Source: AC-9 sp051984395 (GTDB lineage Bacteria; Actinomycetota; Acidimicrobiia; Acidimicrobiales; AC-9). From it: 5,691 nucleotides of DNA. The stretch is taken from positions 1-5,691 of the forward strand of contig JBPYEZ010000064.1 of the NCBI GenBank assembly GCA_051984395.1, read 5' to 3'. The notes under the pieces were generated by a model, which saw only the letters and a list, made by a program, of their open reading frames with translations, was not told the DNA's origin and ran no database searches. This document shows positions 1 to 5,515 of the stretch, piece after piece. A program made the position numbers and the translations under genes. The stretch's first letter is position 1. Each line of letters starts with the position of its first letter.

Positions 1-54
1 CAGCCGTTCACCAACGCCGTGGGCTCGCCGGTCAACCCGGTGGCCGTCAAGTAG
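1..54 (+). CDS. C-terminal end of an unidentified upstream gene (partial)
   Basis: Frame 1 is open from the window edge to a TAG at 52-54 and encodes 17 residues, QPFTNAVGSPVNPVAVK. All 17 sense codons end in G or C, as in the real genes here. The stop overlaps an AGGGGG ribosome-binding sequence (53-58) placed 7 nt before the ATG of the next gene, the tight arrangement expected within an operon. The other two forward frames are also open over this short stretch, so the call rests on codon composition and spacing. The fragment is too short and lacks motifs to assign a family. Function unknown. Confidence 0.5.
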   Translation, partial: QPFTNAVGSPVNPVAVK

Positions 55-65
55 GGGGTCGAGAG

Positions 66-1634
66 ATGAGCCCGAGCCCTCCCGCCGGGAGCAGCTTCAC
101 CGACGGCACCCTGTGGGCACTGGTCGAGCGCCGCGCCACCGAGACTCCCGACGCCACGATGGTGGTCGACGAGTCGGGTCGCCGGCTCACGTTCAACGAG
201 TACCGGCGTGCCGCCGAACGCACTGCGGCCGGTCTGTCCGGCCTCGGGGTCTCCGACGGTGTCGCGGTGTCGTGGCAGCTGCCGACCTGGATCGAGTCCC
301 TCGTGCTCGTCGCTGCGCTCTCGCGACTGGGCGCCGTGCAGAATCCTGTGCTCCCCATCTACCGCGACCGCGAGCTGCGCTTCATGACCACCCAGACCGG
401 CGCCCGCCTCCTCCTGGTGCCGTCGGAGTGGCGCGGCTTCGACTATCTGGCCATGGCCCGTTCCATAGCCGCCGACAGCGAGCACCTGGAGGTGCTCGTG
501 GTCGACAAGGCGCTCCCCGACGCCGATCCGTCGCTCCTGCCGCCGCCCCCGCCCGTGCCGGCGTCCCCGGCCGAGCTCCCGACGGCATGGGTCTTCTACA
601 CCTCGGGCACCACCGCCGATCCAAAGGGCGCCCGGCATACCGACGCCACCATCGCCGCCGCCGCCGTGGCCATGAACCTGGCCCTGAGCCTGGAGCCGGA
701 GGATCGCAGCGCCCTGGTGTTCCCCTTCACCCACATCGGGGGGATCACCTGGCTGTTCTCCAGCCTCATGACGGGCTGCGCCAACCTGTGTGTCGAGCGC
801 TTCGACCCCACCGAGACCGTCGAGATCCTGTCCCGCGAGGACGTGACGCTGGCGGGGTCGGGCACTCCCTTCCACCTGGCCTACCTCGAAGCCCAGCGCC
901 GACAGCCGGGAAAGCACATCTTCCCCGTGGTGCGGGCCTTTCCGGGTGGCGGGGCCCCCAAGCCACCCCAGCTCCACTACGACATGAAGGCCGAGCTCGG
1001 CGGGGTGGGCATCGTGTCGGGTTACGGCCTCACCGAGTGCCCGATCCTGTGCATGGGAGCCGTGGGTGATCCCGACGACAAGCTCGCCCACACCGAGGGT
1101 CGCGCCTCGCCGGGTGTGCAGCTCGAGGTGGTGGGTATCGACGGCGTCGCGGTCGGCTCCGGGCAGGAGGGTGAGCTCCGGGTCAAGGGGCCGCAGTGCT
1201 TCCGGGGCTATGTCGACGCCGAGCTCGACGCCGAGGCGCTCGACGAGCACGGGTTCTTCCGCACCGGGGACCTCGGCGTCGTCGACGACGAGGGCTTCGT
1301 GACCATCACCGGGCGGCTGAAGGACGTGATCATCCGCAAGGGTGAGAACATCAGCGCCAAGGAGGTCGAGGACCTCCTCTACCAGCACCCGAAGGTCGCC
1401 GACGTGGCCGTGATCGGCCTGCCCGACCCCGCTCTGGGCGAGCGCTGCTGTGCCGTCGTCGCCACCAAGGATGGATGCGAGCCGGTCCAGCTGTCGGAGA
1501 TCGTGGCCTTCCTCACCGGCCAGGGCCTGGCCATCCAGAAGGCGCCCGAGCAGCTCGAGCTGGTCGACGTCGTACCCCGCAATCCGACGGGGAAGACGCT
1601 CAAGCACGAGCTCAGGCAACGGCTGTCGAGCTAG
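66..1634 (+). CDS. AMP-forming acyl-CoA synthetase (ANL superfamily, FadD-like)
   Basis: A complete 522-residue cytoplasmic enzyme, normal length for the family. It would activate a carboxylic acid with ATP to an acyl-adenylate and then to a CoA thioester. Visible motifs are the P-loop YTSGTTADPKG (178-188), the A5 motif YGLTE (320-324), TGD (400-402) with the adenosine-binding Asp402, the hinge GRLKD (416-420) followed by RKGENIS (424-430), and the C-terminal PTGK (507-510) with the predicted adenylation lysine Lys510. A proline run (159-163) lies in the linker before the P-loop. ATG 66 is the first start codon in its frame within the window and has AGGGGG at 53-58. The sequence SGYGLTECP (318-326) recalls actinobacterial ligases annotated as cyclohexanecarboxylate-CoA ligase. 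As I remember them, FadD17 (neighbour of fadE26-fadE27 in M. tuberculosis) and FadD3 look different. The substrate is therefore open: a steroid side chain or ring acid, or another alicyclic acid, is inferred from the neighbours. The family call is secure. Confidence 0.93.
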   Translation: MSPSPPAGSSFTDGTLWALVERRATETPDATMVVDESGRRLTFNEYRRAAERTAAGLSGLGVSDGVAVSWQLPTWIESLVLVAALSRLGAVQNPVLPIYRDRELRFMTTQTGARLLLVPSEWRGFDYLAMARSIAADSEHLEVLVVDKALPDADPSLLPPPPPVPASPAELPTAWVFYTSGTTADPKGARHTDATIAAAAVAMNLALSLEPEDRSALVFPFTHIGGITWLFSSLMTGCANLCVERFDPTETVEILSREDVTLAGSGTPFHLAYLEAQRRQPGKHIFPVVRAFPGGGAPKPPQLHYDMKAELGGVGIVSGYGLTECPILCMGAVGDPDDKLAHTEGRASPGVQLEVVGIDGVAVGSGQEGELRVKGPQCFRGYVDAELDAEALDEHGFFRTGDLGVVDDEGFVTITGRLKDVIIRKGENISAKEVEDLLYQHPKVADVAVIGLPDPALGERCCAVVATKDGCEPVQLSEIVAFLTGQGLAIQKAPEQLELVDVVPRNPTGKTLKHELRQRLSS

Positions 1635-2396
1635 ATGGGATCGCGACTGGAGGGAAAGGTCGCTCTCGTCACCGGGGGCGCGTCAGGCATCGGCCGGGCC
1701 TCTGCGCTCGCCTTCGCCGCGGAAGGGGCGACGGTGGTCGTGGCCGACGTCGACCAGCTCGGCGGGGCCGAGACCGTGCGGGCCGTCACCGATGCCGGCG
1801 GCAAGGCCCGGTTCGTCTCGTACGACGTGACCAAGTCGGACGAGGTCGCCGCCATGGTGGCGGACATCGTCGCTGCGTACGGCCGGCTGGACTGCGCCCA
1901 CAACAACGCGGGGACGTCTGGCCGCACCGCGTTCACCGTCGACTATCCCGACGAGGAGTGGGACAGGGTGGTGGCGCTCAACCTGCGCAGTGTCTTCCTG
2001 TGCCTGAAGCACGAGATCCCGGTCATGGTGGAGCAGGGGGGCGGAGCGATCGTCAACACCTCTTCCGGTGCCGGGCTGATGGGGTTCCCCGGCCTGCCCG
2101 CCTACGTCGCCAGCAAGCACGGCGTCGTGGGGCTGACCAAGGCGGCGGCGCTCGAGTACGTGAAGTCCGGGGTCCGCATCAACGCCGTGTGTCCGGGCAG
2201 CACACGGACACCGATGCTCGAGGCGTTCATGGGCGGCGACCCGGCGATGGAGAAGATGATGGCGCGCAGCGCCCCGATCGGCCGCCTGGGCGACCCGAGC
2301 GAGATCGCCGCCGCCGTGGTGTGGCTCTGCACCGACGAGGCGTCGTTCGTGGTCGGCCACGCGATGGCGGTCGACGGCGGCGCCGTCGTCCAGTGA
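1635..2396 (+). CDS. Classical short-chain dehydrogenase/reductase (SDR)
   Basis: A complete 253-residue Rossmann-fold oxidoreductase, the usual length of classical SDRs. It shows the cofactor motif TGGASGIG (13-20), an acidic residue at the end of beta-2 (Asp38, in VVVADVD) that favours NAD(H) over NADP(H), NNAG (90-93), the tetrad residues Asn116, Ser144, Tyr157 and Lys161 (YVASK), PGSTRTPM (187-194) and a C-terminal DGG (247-249). All catalytic residues are present, so it should be active. The ATG directly follows the TAG of the synthetase (0 nt gap) and no good Shine-Dalgarno precedes it, which suggests translational coupling. The substrate cannot be read from the sequence. Beside steroid-type acyl-CoA dehydrogenases, a hydroxysteroid or 3-hydroxyacyl-CoA dehydrogenase role is the natural inference. 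Relatives are often labelled glucose 1-dehydrogenase or 3-oxoacyl-ACP reductase by default. Confidence 0.92.
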   Translation: MGSRLEGKVALVTGGASGIGRASALAFAAEGATVVVADVDQLGGAETVRAVTDAGGKARFVSYDVTKSDEVAAMVADIVAAYGRLDCAHNNAGTSGRTAFTVDYPDEEWDRVVALNLRSVFLCLKHEIPVMVEQGGGAIVNTSSGAGLMGFPGLPAYVASKHGVVGLTKAAALEYVKSGVRINAVCPGSTRTPMLEAFMGGDPAMEKMMARSAPIGRLGDPSEIAAAVVWLCTDEASFVVGHAMAVDGGAVVQ

Positions 2397-2417
2397 CTCG
2401 CCGGGGGCGGGTGGTTA

Positions 2418-2434
2418 CCCAGGAGTATCTTGGG
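2418..2434. promoter_or_regulatory. Imperfect 17-bp palindrome, candidate operator of the first TetR gene
   Basis: CCCAGGAGTATCTTGGG pairs at six of eight positions around its central T (outer CCCA/TGGG and inner GA/TC match; two positions do not). It sits in the 41-nt gap between the SDR stop and the TetR start and overlaps the possible -10 element, where a TetR repressor would commonly bind its own promoter. It does not fit the KstR consensus. Short palindromes arise often in GC-rich DNA, so this is only a candidate. Confidence 0.3.
2426..2431 (+). promoter_or_regulatory. Possible -10 element giving a leaderless tetR transcript
   Basis: TATCTT fits the actinobacterial -10 pattern TANNNT and ends 6 nt before the ATG at 2438, so transcription would begin at or next to the A of the start codon. 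That is the spacing of leaderless transcripts, which are common in actinobacteria. No convincing -35 hexamer is seen upstream. The alternative is ordinary translation using AGGAG at 2421-2425, whose 12-nt distance from the ATG is rather long. Confidence 0.33.
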
Positions 2435-2437
2435 CGG

Positions 2438-3145
2438 ATGGCGCCGACGGCCGACCCGGGCTCATCGCAGGCTCCGTCGGAGGAATCGGCCCAGGATCCG
2501 GCGGCCACCGACCTGCGGGCGACCGACGGACGCGTGCCCGGACGACGCGGGCAGGCGACGCGGCGCCGGCTCATCGACTGCACGGCCGATCTCCTCGGAT
2601 CCACGTCGTGGCGGGACATCAAGGTGATCGACATCGCCAGCGCCGCCGGGACCTCGCCCGCCACCTTCTACCAGTACTTCGCCAACGTGGAGCAGGTCAT
2701 CCTCGTCCTGGCCGAGGAGCTCGGCGAGGAGGTGGGGTCGCTGGCAGCCCTCGTGCACGGGCAGTGGAAGGGCGACCGGGGCTGGGATACGGCGGTGCGC
2801 TTCGTGCAGGCGTTCATGGACTACTGGGAGCGCCACCGGTCGGTCTTCCGGGTCGTGGACCTGGCCACGGAGGAGGGTGACCTCCGCTTCCGGGGGATGA
2901 GGACCAGGGCCCTGAACGGAGTCACCGTGGCCATCGCCGACGTCATCGAGACCAGTCGCCAGGAGGGCCGGTCCCCAGCGGCCGACTCGATGGCTATGGC
3001 GGGGTCCATCGTCGCCATGTTGGGCCAGGTCGCCAGCCATCGCTACGGCTTCGAGTTCTGGGGCATCCGCACCGCCGGTCTCATCGAGAGCCAGGCGTCC
3101 CTCCTCTACTGGAGCGTCACCGGGCGCAAGCCGCCTCGGCACTGA
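2438..3145 (+). CDS. TetR/AcrR-family transcriptional regulator
   Basis: A 235-residue predicted DNA-binding repressor. The N-terminal region has the TetR pattern: helix 1 at about 41-54 (TRRRLIDCTADLLG) and a helix-turn-helix at about 65-81 (DIASAAGTSPATFYQYF), in which TFYQYF replaces the common TLYRYF. The C-terminal ligand-binding domain (about 85-230) is helical and diverged, as usual. Roughly the first 35 residues are rich in Pro, Ala, Ser and Asp and are probably disordered. ATG 2438 is chosen because it lies just after the SDR gene with a possible leaderless promoter. GTG 2411 (244 aa) and GTG 2534 (203 aa, closer to the family average and just before the DNA-binding domain) are in-frame alternatives. 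Its frame stays open far upstream through the SDR gene, a high-GC effect and not evidence of a longer protein. It may control the synthetase-SDR genes or itself. It is clearly not the same protein as the KstR-like regulator at the window end. Ligand unknown. Confidence 0.88.
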   Translation: MAPTADPGSSQAPSEESAQDPAATDLRATDGRVPGRRGQATRRRLIDCTADLLGSTSWRDIKVIDIASAAGTSPATFYQYFANVEQVILVLAEELGEEVGSLAALVHGQWKGDRGWDTAVRFVQAFMDYWERHRSVFRVVDLATEEGDLRFRGMRTRALNGVTVAIADVIETSRQEGRSPAADSMAMAGSIVAMLGQVASHRYGFEFWGIRTAGLIESQASLLYWSVTGRKPPRH

Positions 3146-3171
3146 CCCGCCCGCTTGCCATCCGCTAGAGT
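3142..3171 (+). promoter_or_regulatory. Predicted promoter of the acyl-CoA dehydrogenase operon
   Basis: CTGACC (3142-3147, compare TTGACA) and TAGAGT (3166-3171, compare TATAAT and the actinobacterial TANNNT) are separated by 18 nt. Initiation would fall near 3178, inside the adjacent KstR-like operator, so a bound repressor would block it directly. The -35 half overlaps the stop codon of the TetR gene. The match is moderate, but the 53-nt gap is the second largest in the window's chain of genes and the region is locally less GC-rich than its surroundings. Confidence 0.5.
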
Positions 3172-3184
3172 GAAACAGGTTCTA
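3171..3184. promoter_or_regulatory. KstR-type operator
   Basis: TGAAACAGGTTCTA matches the mycobacterial KstR consensus TnnAACnnGTTnnA at all eight fixed positions (T, AAC, GTT, A). The half-sites are TGAAAC and, on the other strand, TAGAAC. It lies between the predicted -10 element and the start codon of a FadE26-like gene, the kind of gene KstR represses in mycobacteria, and a KstR-like repressor is encoded three genes downstream. By eye this is the only full match in the window. The consensus is from memory of the mycobacterial work; binding here is inference. Confidence 0.78.
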
Positions 3185-3187
3185 GAT

Positions 3188-3193
3188 GGGAGA
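3188..3193 (+). promoter_or_regulatory. Ribosome-binding site fixing the GTG start of the first dehydrogenase gene
   Basis: GGGAGA lies 5 nt before GTG 3199, a good Shine-Dalgarno distance. The nearby ATG at 3186 is in another frame and cannot start this protein, so GTG 3199 is the supported start. The resulting N-terminus, MYIGYTPEQEALRKELR, is typical of the FadE26 group. Confidence 0.7.
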
Positions 3194-3198
3194 CCGCG

Positions 3199-4371
3199 GT
3201 GTACATCGGCTACACACCTGAGCAGGAGGCCCTGCGCAAGGAGCTGCGTGACTACTACGGCCGGCTCCTGACCGGCGACGTCGAAGAGGAGCTCTCCCGT
3301 AGCGAAGGGGTGGGCCCCACCGTTCGCCGAGTCGTCAGGCAGATGGGGACCGACGGCTGGCTCGGCATCGGCTGGCCCAAGCAGTACGGCGGCCAGGGGC
3401 GATCGGCCATCGAGCAGTTCGTGTTCTTCGACGAGTCGATGCGGGCCGGCGCGCCGGTGCCCATGCTCACCATCAACACGGTGGGCCCCACGCTCATGAA
3501 CTTCGGCTCCGACGAGCAGCGCCGGCGGTTCCTGCCGAAGATCCTCGGGGGTGAGATCCACTTCTCGATCGGCTACACCGAGCCAGGCGCGGGGACCGAC
3601 CTGGCCGCCCTCCAGACCAGGGCCGTGCGCGACGGCGACGAGTACGTCATCAACGGCCAGAAGATCTTCACGAGCCTCGCCACCGGCACCGACTACGTGT
3701 GGCTGGCCGCCCGCACCAACCCCGAGGCCCCCAAGCACAAGGGCATCTCCATCTTCATCGTCCCGACCGACTCGCCCGGCTTCAAGGTGCAGCCCATGCA
3801 GCTCCTGGGCGACCACAACACGAACTACACCTTCTACGAGGACGTCCGGATCCCGGCGACCAACCTGGTCGGCGAGGAGAACGGCGGCTGGAAGCTCATC
3901 ACCAACCAGCTCAACCACGAGCGGGTCACCCTGTGCTCGCCCGGCATCGTCGAGCGCAACCTGGCCGAGGTGCGACGGTGGGCCCAGGAGACCAAGCTGG
4001 CCGACGGCCGTCGGGTCGCCGACCAGGAGTGGGTGCAGATCAATCTGGCCAGGATCCACGCCCGTCTCGAGTTCCTCAAGCTCATGAACTGGAAGGTCGC
4101 CTGGGAGGCCACCCAGGATCGCCTCGACGTGGCCGACGCCTCGTCCATCAAGGTCTTCGGCACCGAGTTCTATCTCGAGGCCTTCAGGCTGCTCTTCGAG
4201 ATCGTCGGCCAGGTTGGCTATCTGAAGCGGGGCTCGCCCGAGTCGGTGCTCTCCTCGCGGCTCGAGCAGCTCTACCGCGGCCTGCTCATCCTGACCTTCG
4301 GTGGCGGCACCAACGAGGTCCAACGAGAGTTGATCGCCATCTTCGGCCTCGGCATGCCCAGGTCCCGTTAG
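3199..4371 (+). CDS. fadE26: Acyl-CoA dehydrogenase, catalytic-Glu subunit (FadE26/ChsE4-like)
   Basis: A complete 390-residue FAD-dependent acyl-CoA dehydrogenase subunit. Family landmarks are YTPEQEALRKELR (5-17), the glycine-rich LGIGWPKQYGGQGRS (55-69), HFSIGYTEPGAGTDLAAL (121-138) at the FAD and substrate pocket, INGQKIFTS (151-159), VGEENGGWKLITNQLNHER (224-242), and FGGGTNEVQREL (367-378). Glu241 in the NHER motif is the predicted catalytic base, in helix G as in isovaleryl-CoA dehydrogenase. It aligns with what I recall as Glu247 of M. tuberculosis ChsE4. The helix J Glu used by medium-chain enzymes is replaced by Gly (about 369). FadE26-type proteins pair with FadE27-type partners as alpha2-beta2 heterotetramers that start beta-oxidation of the cholesterol side chain; the partner gene follows after 8 nt. 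Similarity to FadE26 runs through the whole protein as I remember it. The exact substrate remains inferred, since actinobacteria keep several such paralogous pairs. Expression is probably under KstR-type control from 3171-3184. Confidence 0.9.
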   Translation: MYIGYTPEQEALRKELRDYYGRLLTGDVEEELSRSEGVGPTVRRVVRQMGTDGWLGIGWPKQYGGQGRSAIEQFVFFDESMRAGAPVPMLTINTVGPTLMNFGSDEQRRRFLPKILGGEIHFSIGYTEPGAGTDLAALQTRAVRDGDEYVINGQKIFTSLATGTDYVWLAARTNPEAPKHKGISIFIVPTDSPGFKVQPMQLLGDHNTNYTFYEDVRIPATNLVGEENGGWKLITNQLNHERVTLCSPGIVERNLAEVRRWAQETKLADGRRVADQEWVQINLARIHARLEFLKLMNWKVAWEATQDRLDVADASSIKVFGTEFYLEAFRLLFEIVGQVGYLKRGSPESVLSSRLEQLYRGLLILTFGGGTNEVQRELIAIFGLGMPRSR

Positions 4372-4374
4372 GAG
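4370..4374 (+). promoter_or_regulatory. Ribosome-binding site overlapping the upstream stop codon
   Basis: AGGAG shares its first two bases with the TAG stop (4369-4371) of the first dehydrogenase gene and lies 5 nt before ATG 4380. This fixes the start of the second subunit, although its frame stays open far upstream inside the first gene. Such close coupling suits equimolar synthesis of two partner subunits. Confidence 0.75.
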
Positions 4375-4379
4375 CGGCA

Positions 4380-5510
4380 ATGGACTTCGCACTCAACGAA
4401 GAGCAGGAGGCCGTACGGGATCTGGCCAAGCAGATCCTCGACGGCCACGTCACCCAAGAGCGCCTGAAGGAGATCGAGGCGGGCGCCCAGCCCGTCGACC
4501 GGCGTCTGTGGGCCGAGCTGGCCCGCGCCAACCTTCTCGGCATCGGCCTGCCCGAGGACGTCGGGGGCAGCGGCCTCGGCTTCCTGGAGCTGTTCCTGCT
4601 CCTGGAGCAGATCGGGCGCACGGTGGCGCCGGTACCGGTCCTGCCGACCCTTGTCCTTGGGGCCCTGCCCATCGCCGCGTACGGGACGGCCGACCAGCGC
4701 AAGCGGTACCTACCTCCGGTGGCGGCCGGCGACCTCGTGCTCACCGCAGCCCTGGCCGAGGTGGGCGCCGAGCCGACCCGACCCGTCACCACGGCCCGGC
4801 GCGACGGCGCCGTGTGGCGCCTCGACGGGGTGAAGGTGTGCGTGCCCGCCGCCCACGTGGCCGGACGAGTGCTGACACCGGCGCGCACCGGCGAGGACAC
4901 GGTGGGCCTGTTCCTGCTCGACCCGACCGGCGACGGTGTGCGGGCCGACGATCAGCGGACGACGAGCGGTCAACCCGAGCAGCGCCTGGAGCTGGCAGGC
5001 GCTCGGGTGCCGGCCGAGGACGTGCTCGGCGACCCCGAGGCCGCCGGCCCGGTATTGGACTGGCTGCTCGAGCGGGCCACCGTGGCCTACTGCGCTGTGG
5101 CCGTGGGCGTGTGCGAAGAGGCAGTCCGGCTCACGGCCGAGTACACGAAGACACGCGAGCAGTTCGATCGCCCCATCGCATCGTTCCAGGCCGTGGGGCA
5201 GCGGGCCGCCGACGCCTACATCGACACCGAGGCGGTCCGGCTCACCGCCGTCCATGCCGCCTGGCGGCTGGCGTCGGGCCTGCCCGCCACCGAGCAGGTA
5301 GCGGTGGCCAAGTTCTGGGCCGCCGACGGCGGCCAGCGGGTTGTCCACGCCGCCCAGCACCTGCACGGCGGGATGGGCGTCGACCGTGACTACCCCCTCC
5401 ACCGGTACTTCCTGTGGGCCAAGCAGCTGGAGCTGACCCTCGGCGGCGCCACGGCCCAGCTCCGTCAGCTGGGCTCCCTGCTGGCCAGCGAGCCGGTCGG
5501 AGCGGGCTAG
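4380..5510 (+). CDS. fadE27: Acyl-CoA dehydrogenase, partner subunit lacking the catalytic Glu (FadE27/ChsE5-like)
   Basis: A complete 376-residue acyl-CoA dehydrogenase-fold protein. It has the N-terminal MDFALNEEQEAVRDLAK (1-17), LLGIGLPEDVGGSGLGFLE (52-70), the FAD-contact motif TREQFDRPIASFQAVGQR (258-275) with Asp263 where most family members have Gly, as I recall FadE27 also does, then HLHGGMGVDRDYPLHRYF (327-344), which contacts FAD across the dimer, and LGGATAQLRQLG (354-365). The helix G position aligned with the catalytic Glu is Ala233 (Glu231 lies two residues too early), and the helix J Glu is Gly356. The middle beta-domain (about 120-210) is diverged and lacks the EPGAGTD-type motif of the partner. 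It is therefore probably not active alone: in the mycobacterial ChsE pairs, one subunit supplies the base and the partner completes the FAD site. Adjacency and order match fadE26-fadE27 of M. tuberculosis. The steroid side-chain role is an inference from this similarity. Confidence 0.9.
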   Translation: MDFALNEEQEAVRDLAKQILDGHVTQERLKEIEAGAQPVDRRLWAELARANLLGIGLPEDVGGSGLGFLELFLLLEQIGRTVAPVPVLPTLVLGALPIAAYGTADQRKRYLPPVAAGDLVLTAALAEVGAEPTRPVTTARRDGAVWRLDGVKVCVPAAHVAGRVLTPARTGEDTVGLFLLDPTGDGVRADDQRTTSGQPEQRLELAGARVPAEDVLGDPEAAGPVLDWLLERATVAYCAVAVGVCEEAVRLTAEYTKTREQFDRPIASFQAVGQRAADAYIDTEAVRLTAVHAAWRLASGLPATEQVAVAKFWAADGGQRVVHAAQHLHGGMGVDRDYPLHRYFLWAKQLELTLGGATAQLRQLGSLLASEPVGAG

Positions 5511-5515
5511 GCGGG

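Noticed and set aside
540..570. Proline-rich run in the synthetase (residues 159-163), considered as a possible frameshift or insertion.
   Set aside because: The frame is intact on both sides, and the run sits in the variable linker before the P-loop, where length varies in this family.
1683..2360. A 225-codon - strand open frame opposite the SDR gene.
   Set aside because: Its His/Arg/Gly-rich translation lacks domains, and the opposite strand encodes a complete SDR with all catalytic residues.
2409..2420. GGGT-GGTT-ACCC, a possible small hairpin after the SDR stop that might act as a terminator.
   Set aside because: The four-base-pair stem is too short and no T-run follows, so intrinsic termination is not supported.
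1475..2437. An open frame running through the end of the synthetase and the whole SDR gene into the first TetR gene, suggesting a 556-residue fusion.
   Set aside because: The upstream part is a low-complexity Arg/Gly-rich shadow of two genes with clear motifs in other frames. Family similarity begins only after 2438.
4147..4160. A near match to the KstR2 operator pattern AnCAAGnnCTTGnT.
   Set aside because: It has two mismatches at fixed positions and lies inside the FadE26-like coding region over codons for a conserved Ile-Lys-Val-Phe-Gly stretch, so the protein sequence explains it.
3699..4379. In-frame open extension upstream of the FadE27-like gene, inside the FadE26-like gene.
   Set aside because: The extension is a shadow of the first subunit. 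AGGAG at 4370-4374 and the family-typical MDF start at 4380 fix the true start.
3106..4392. A 428-codon open frame on the - strand covering the whole FadE26-like gene.
   Set aside because: It is antisense to a gene with full-length family motifs. Its translation is rich in Gly, Val, Asp and Leu without any recognisable domain, the usual product of reading the complement of GC-biased codons.
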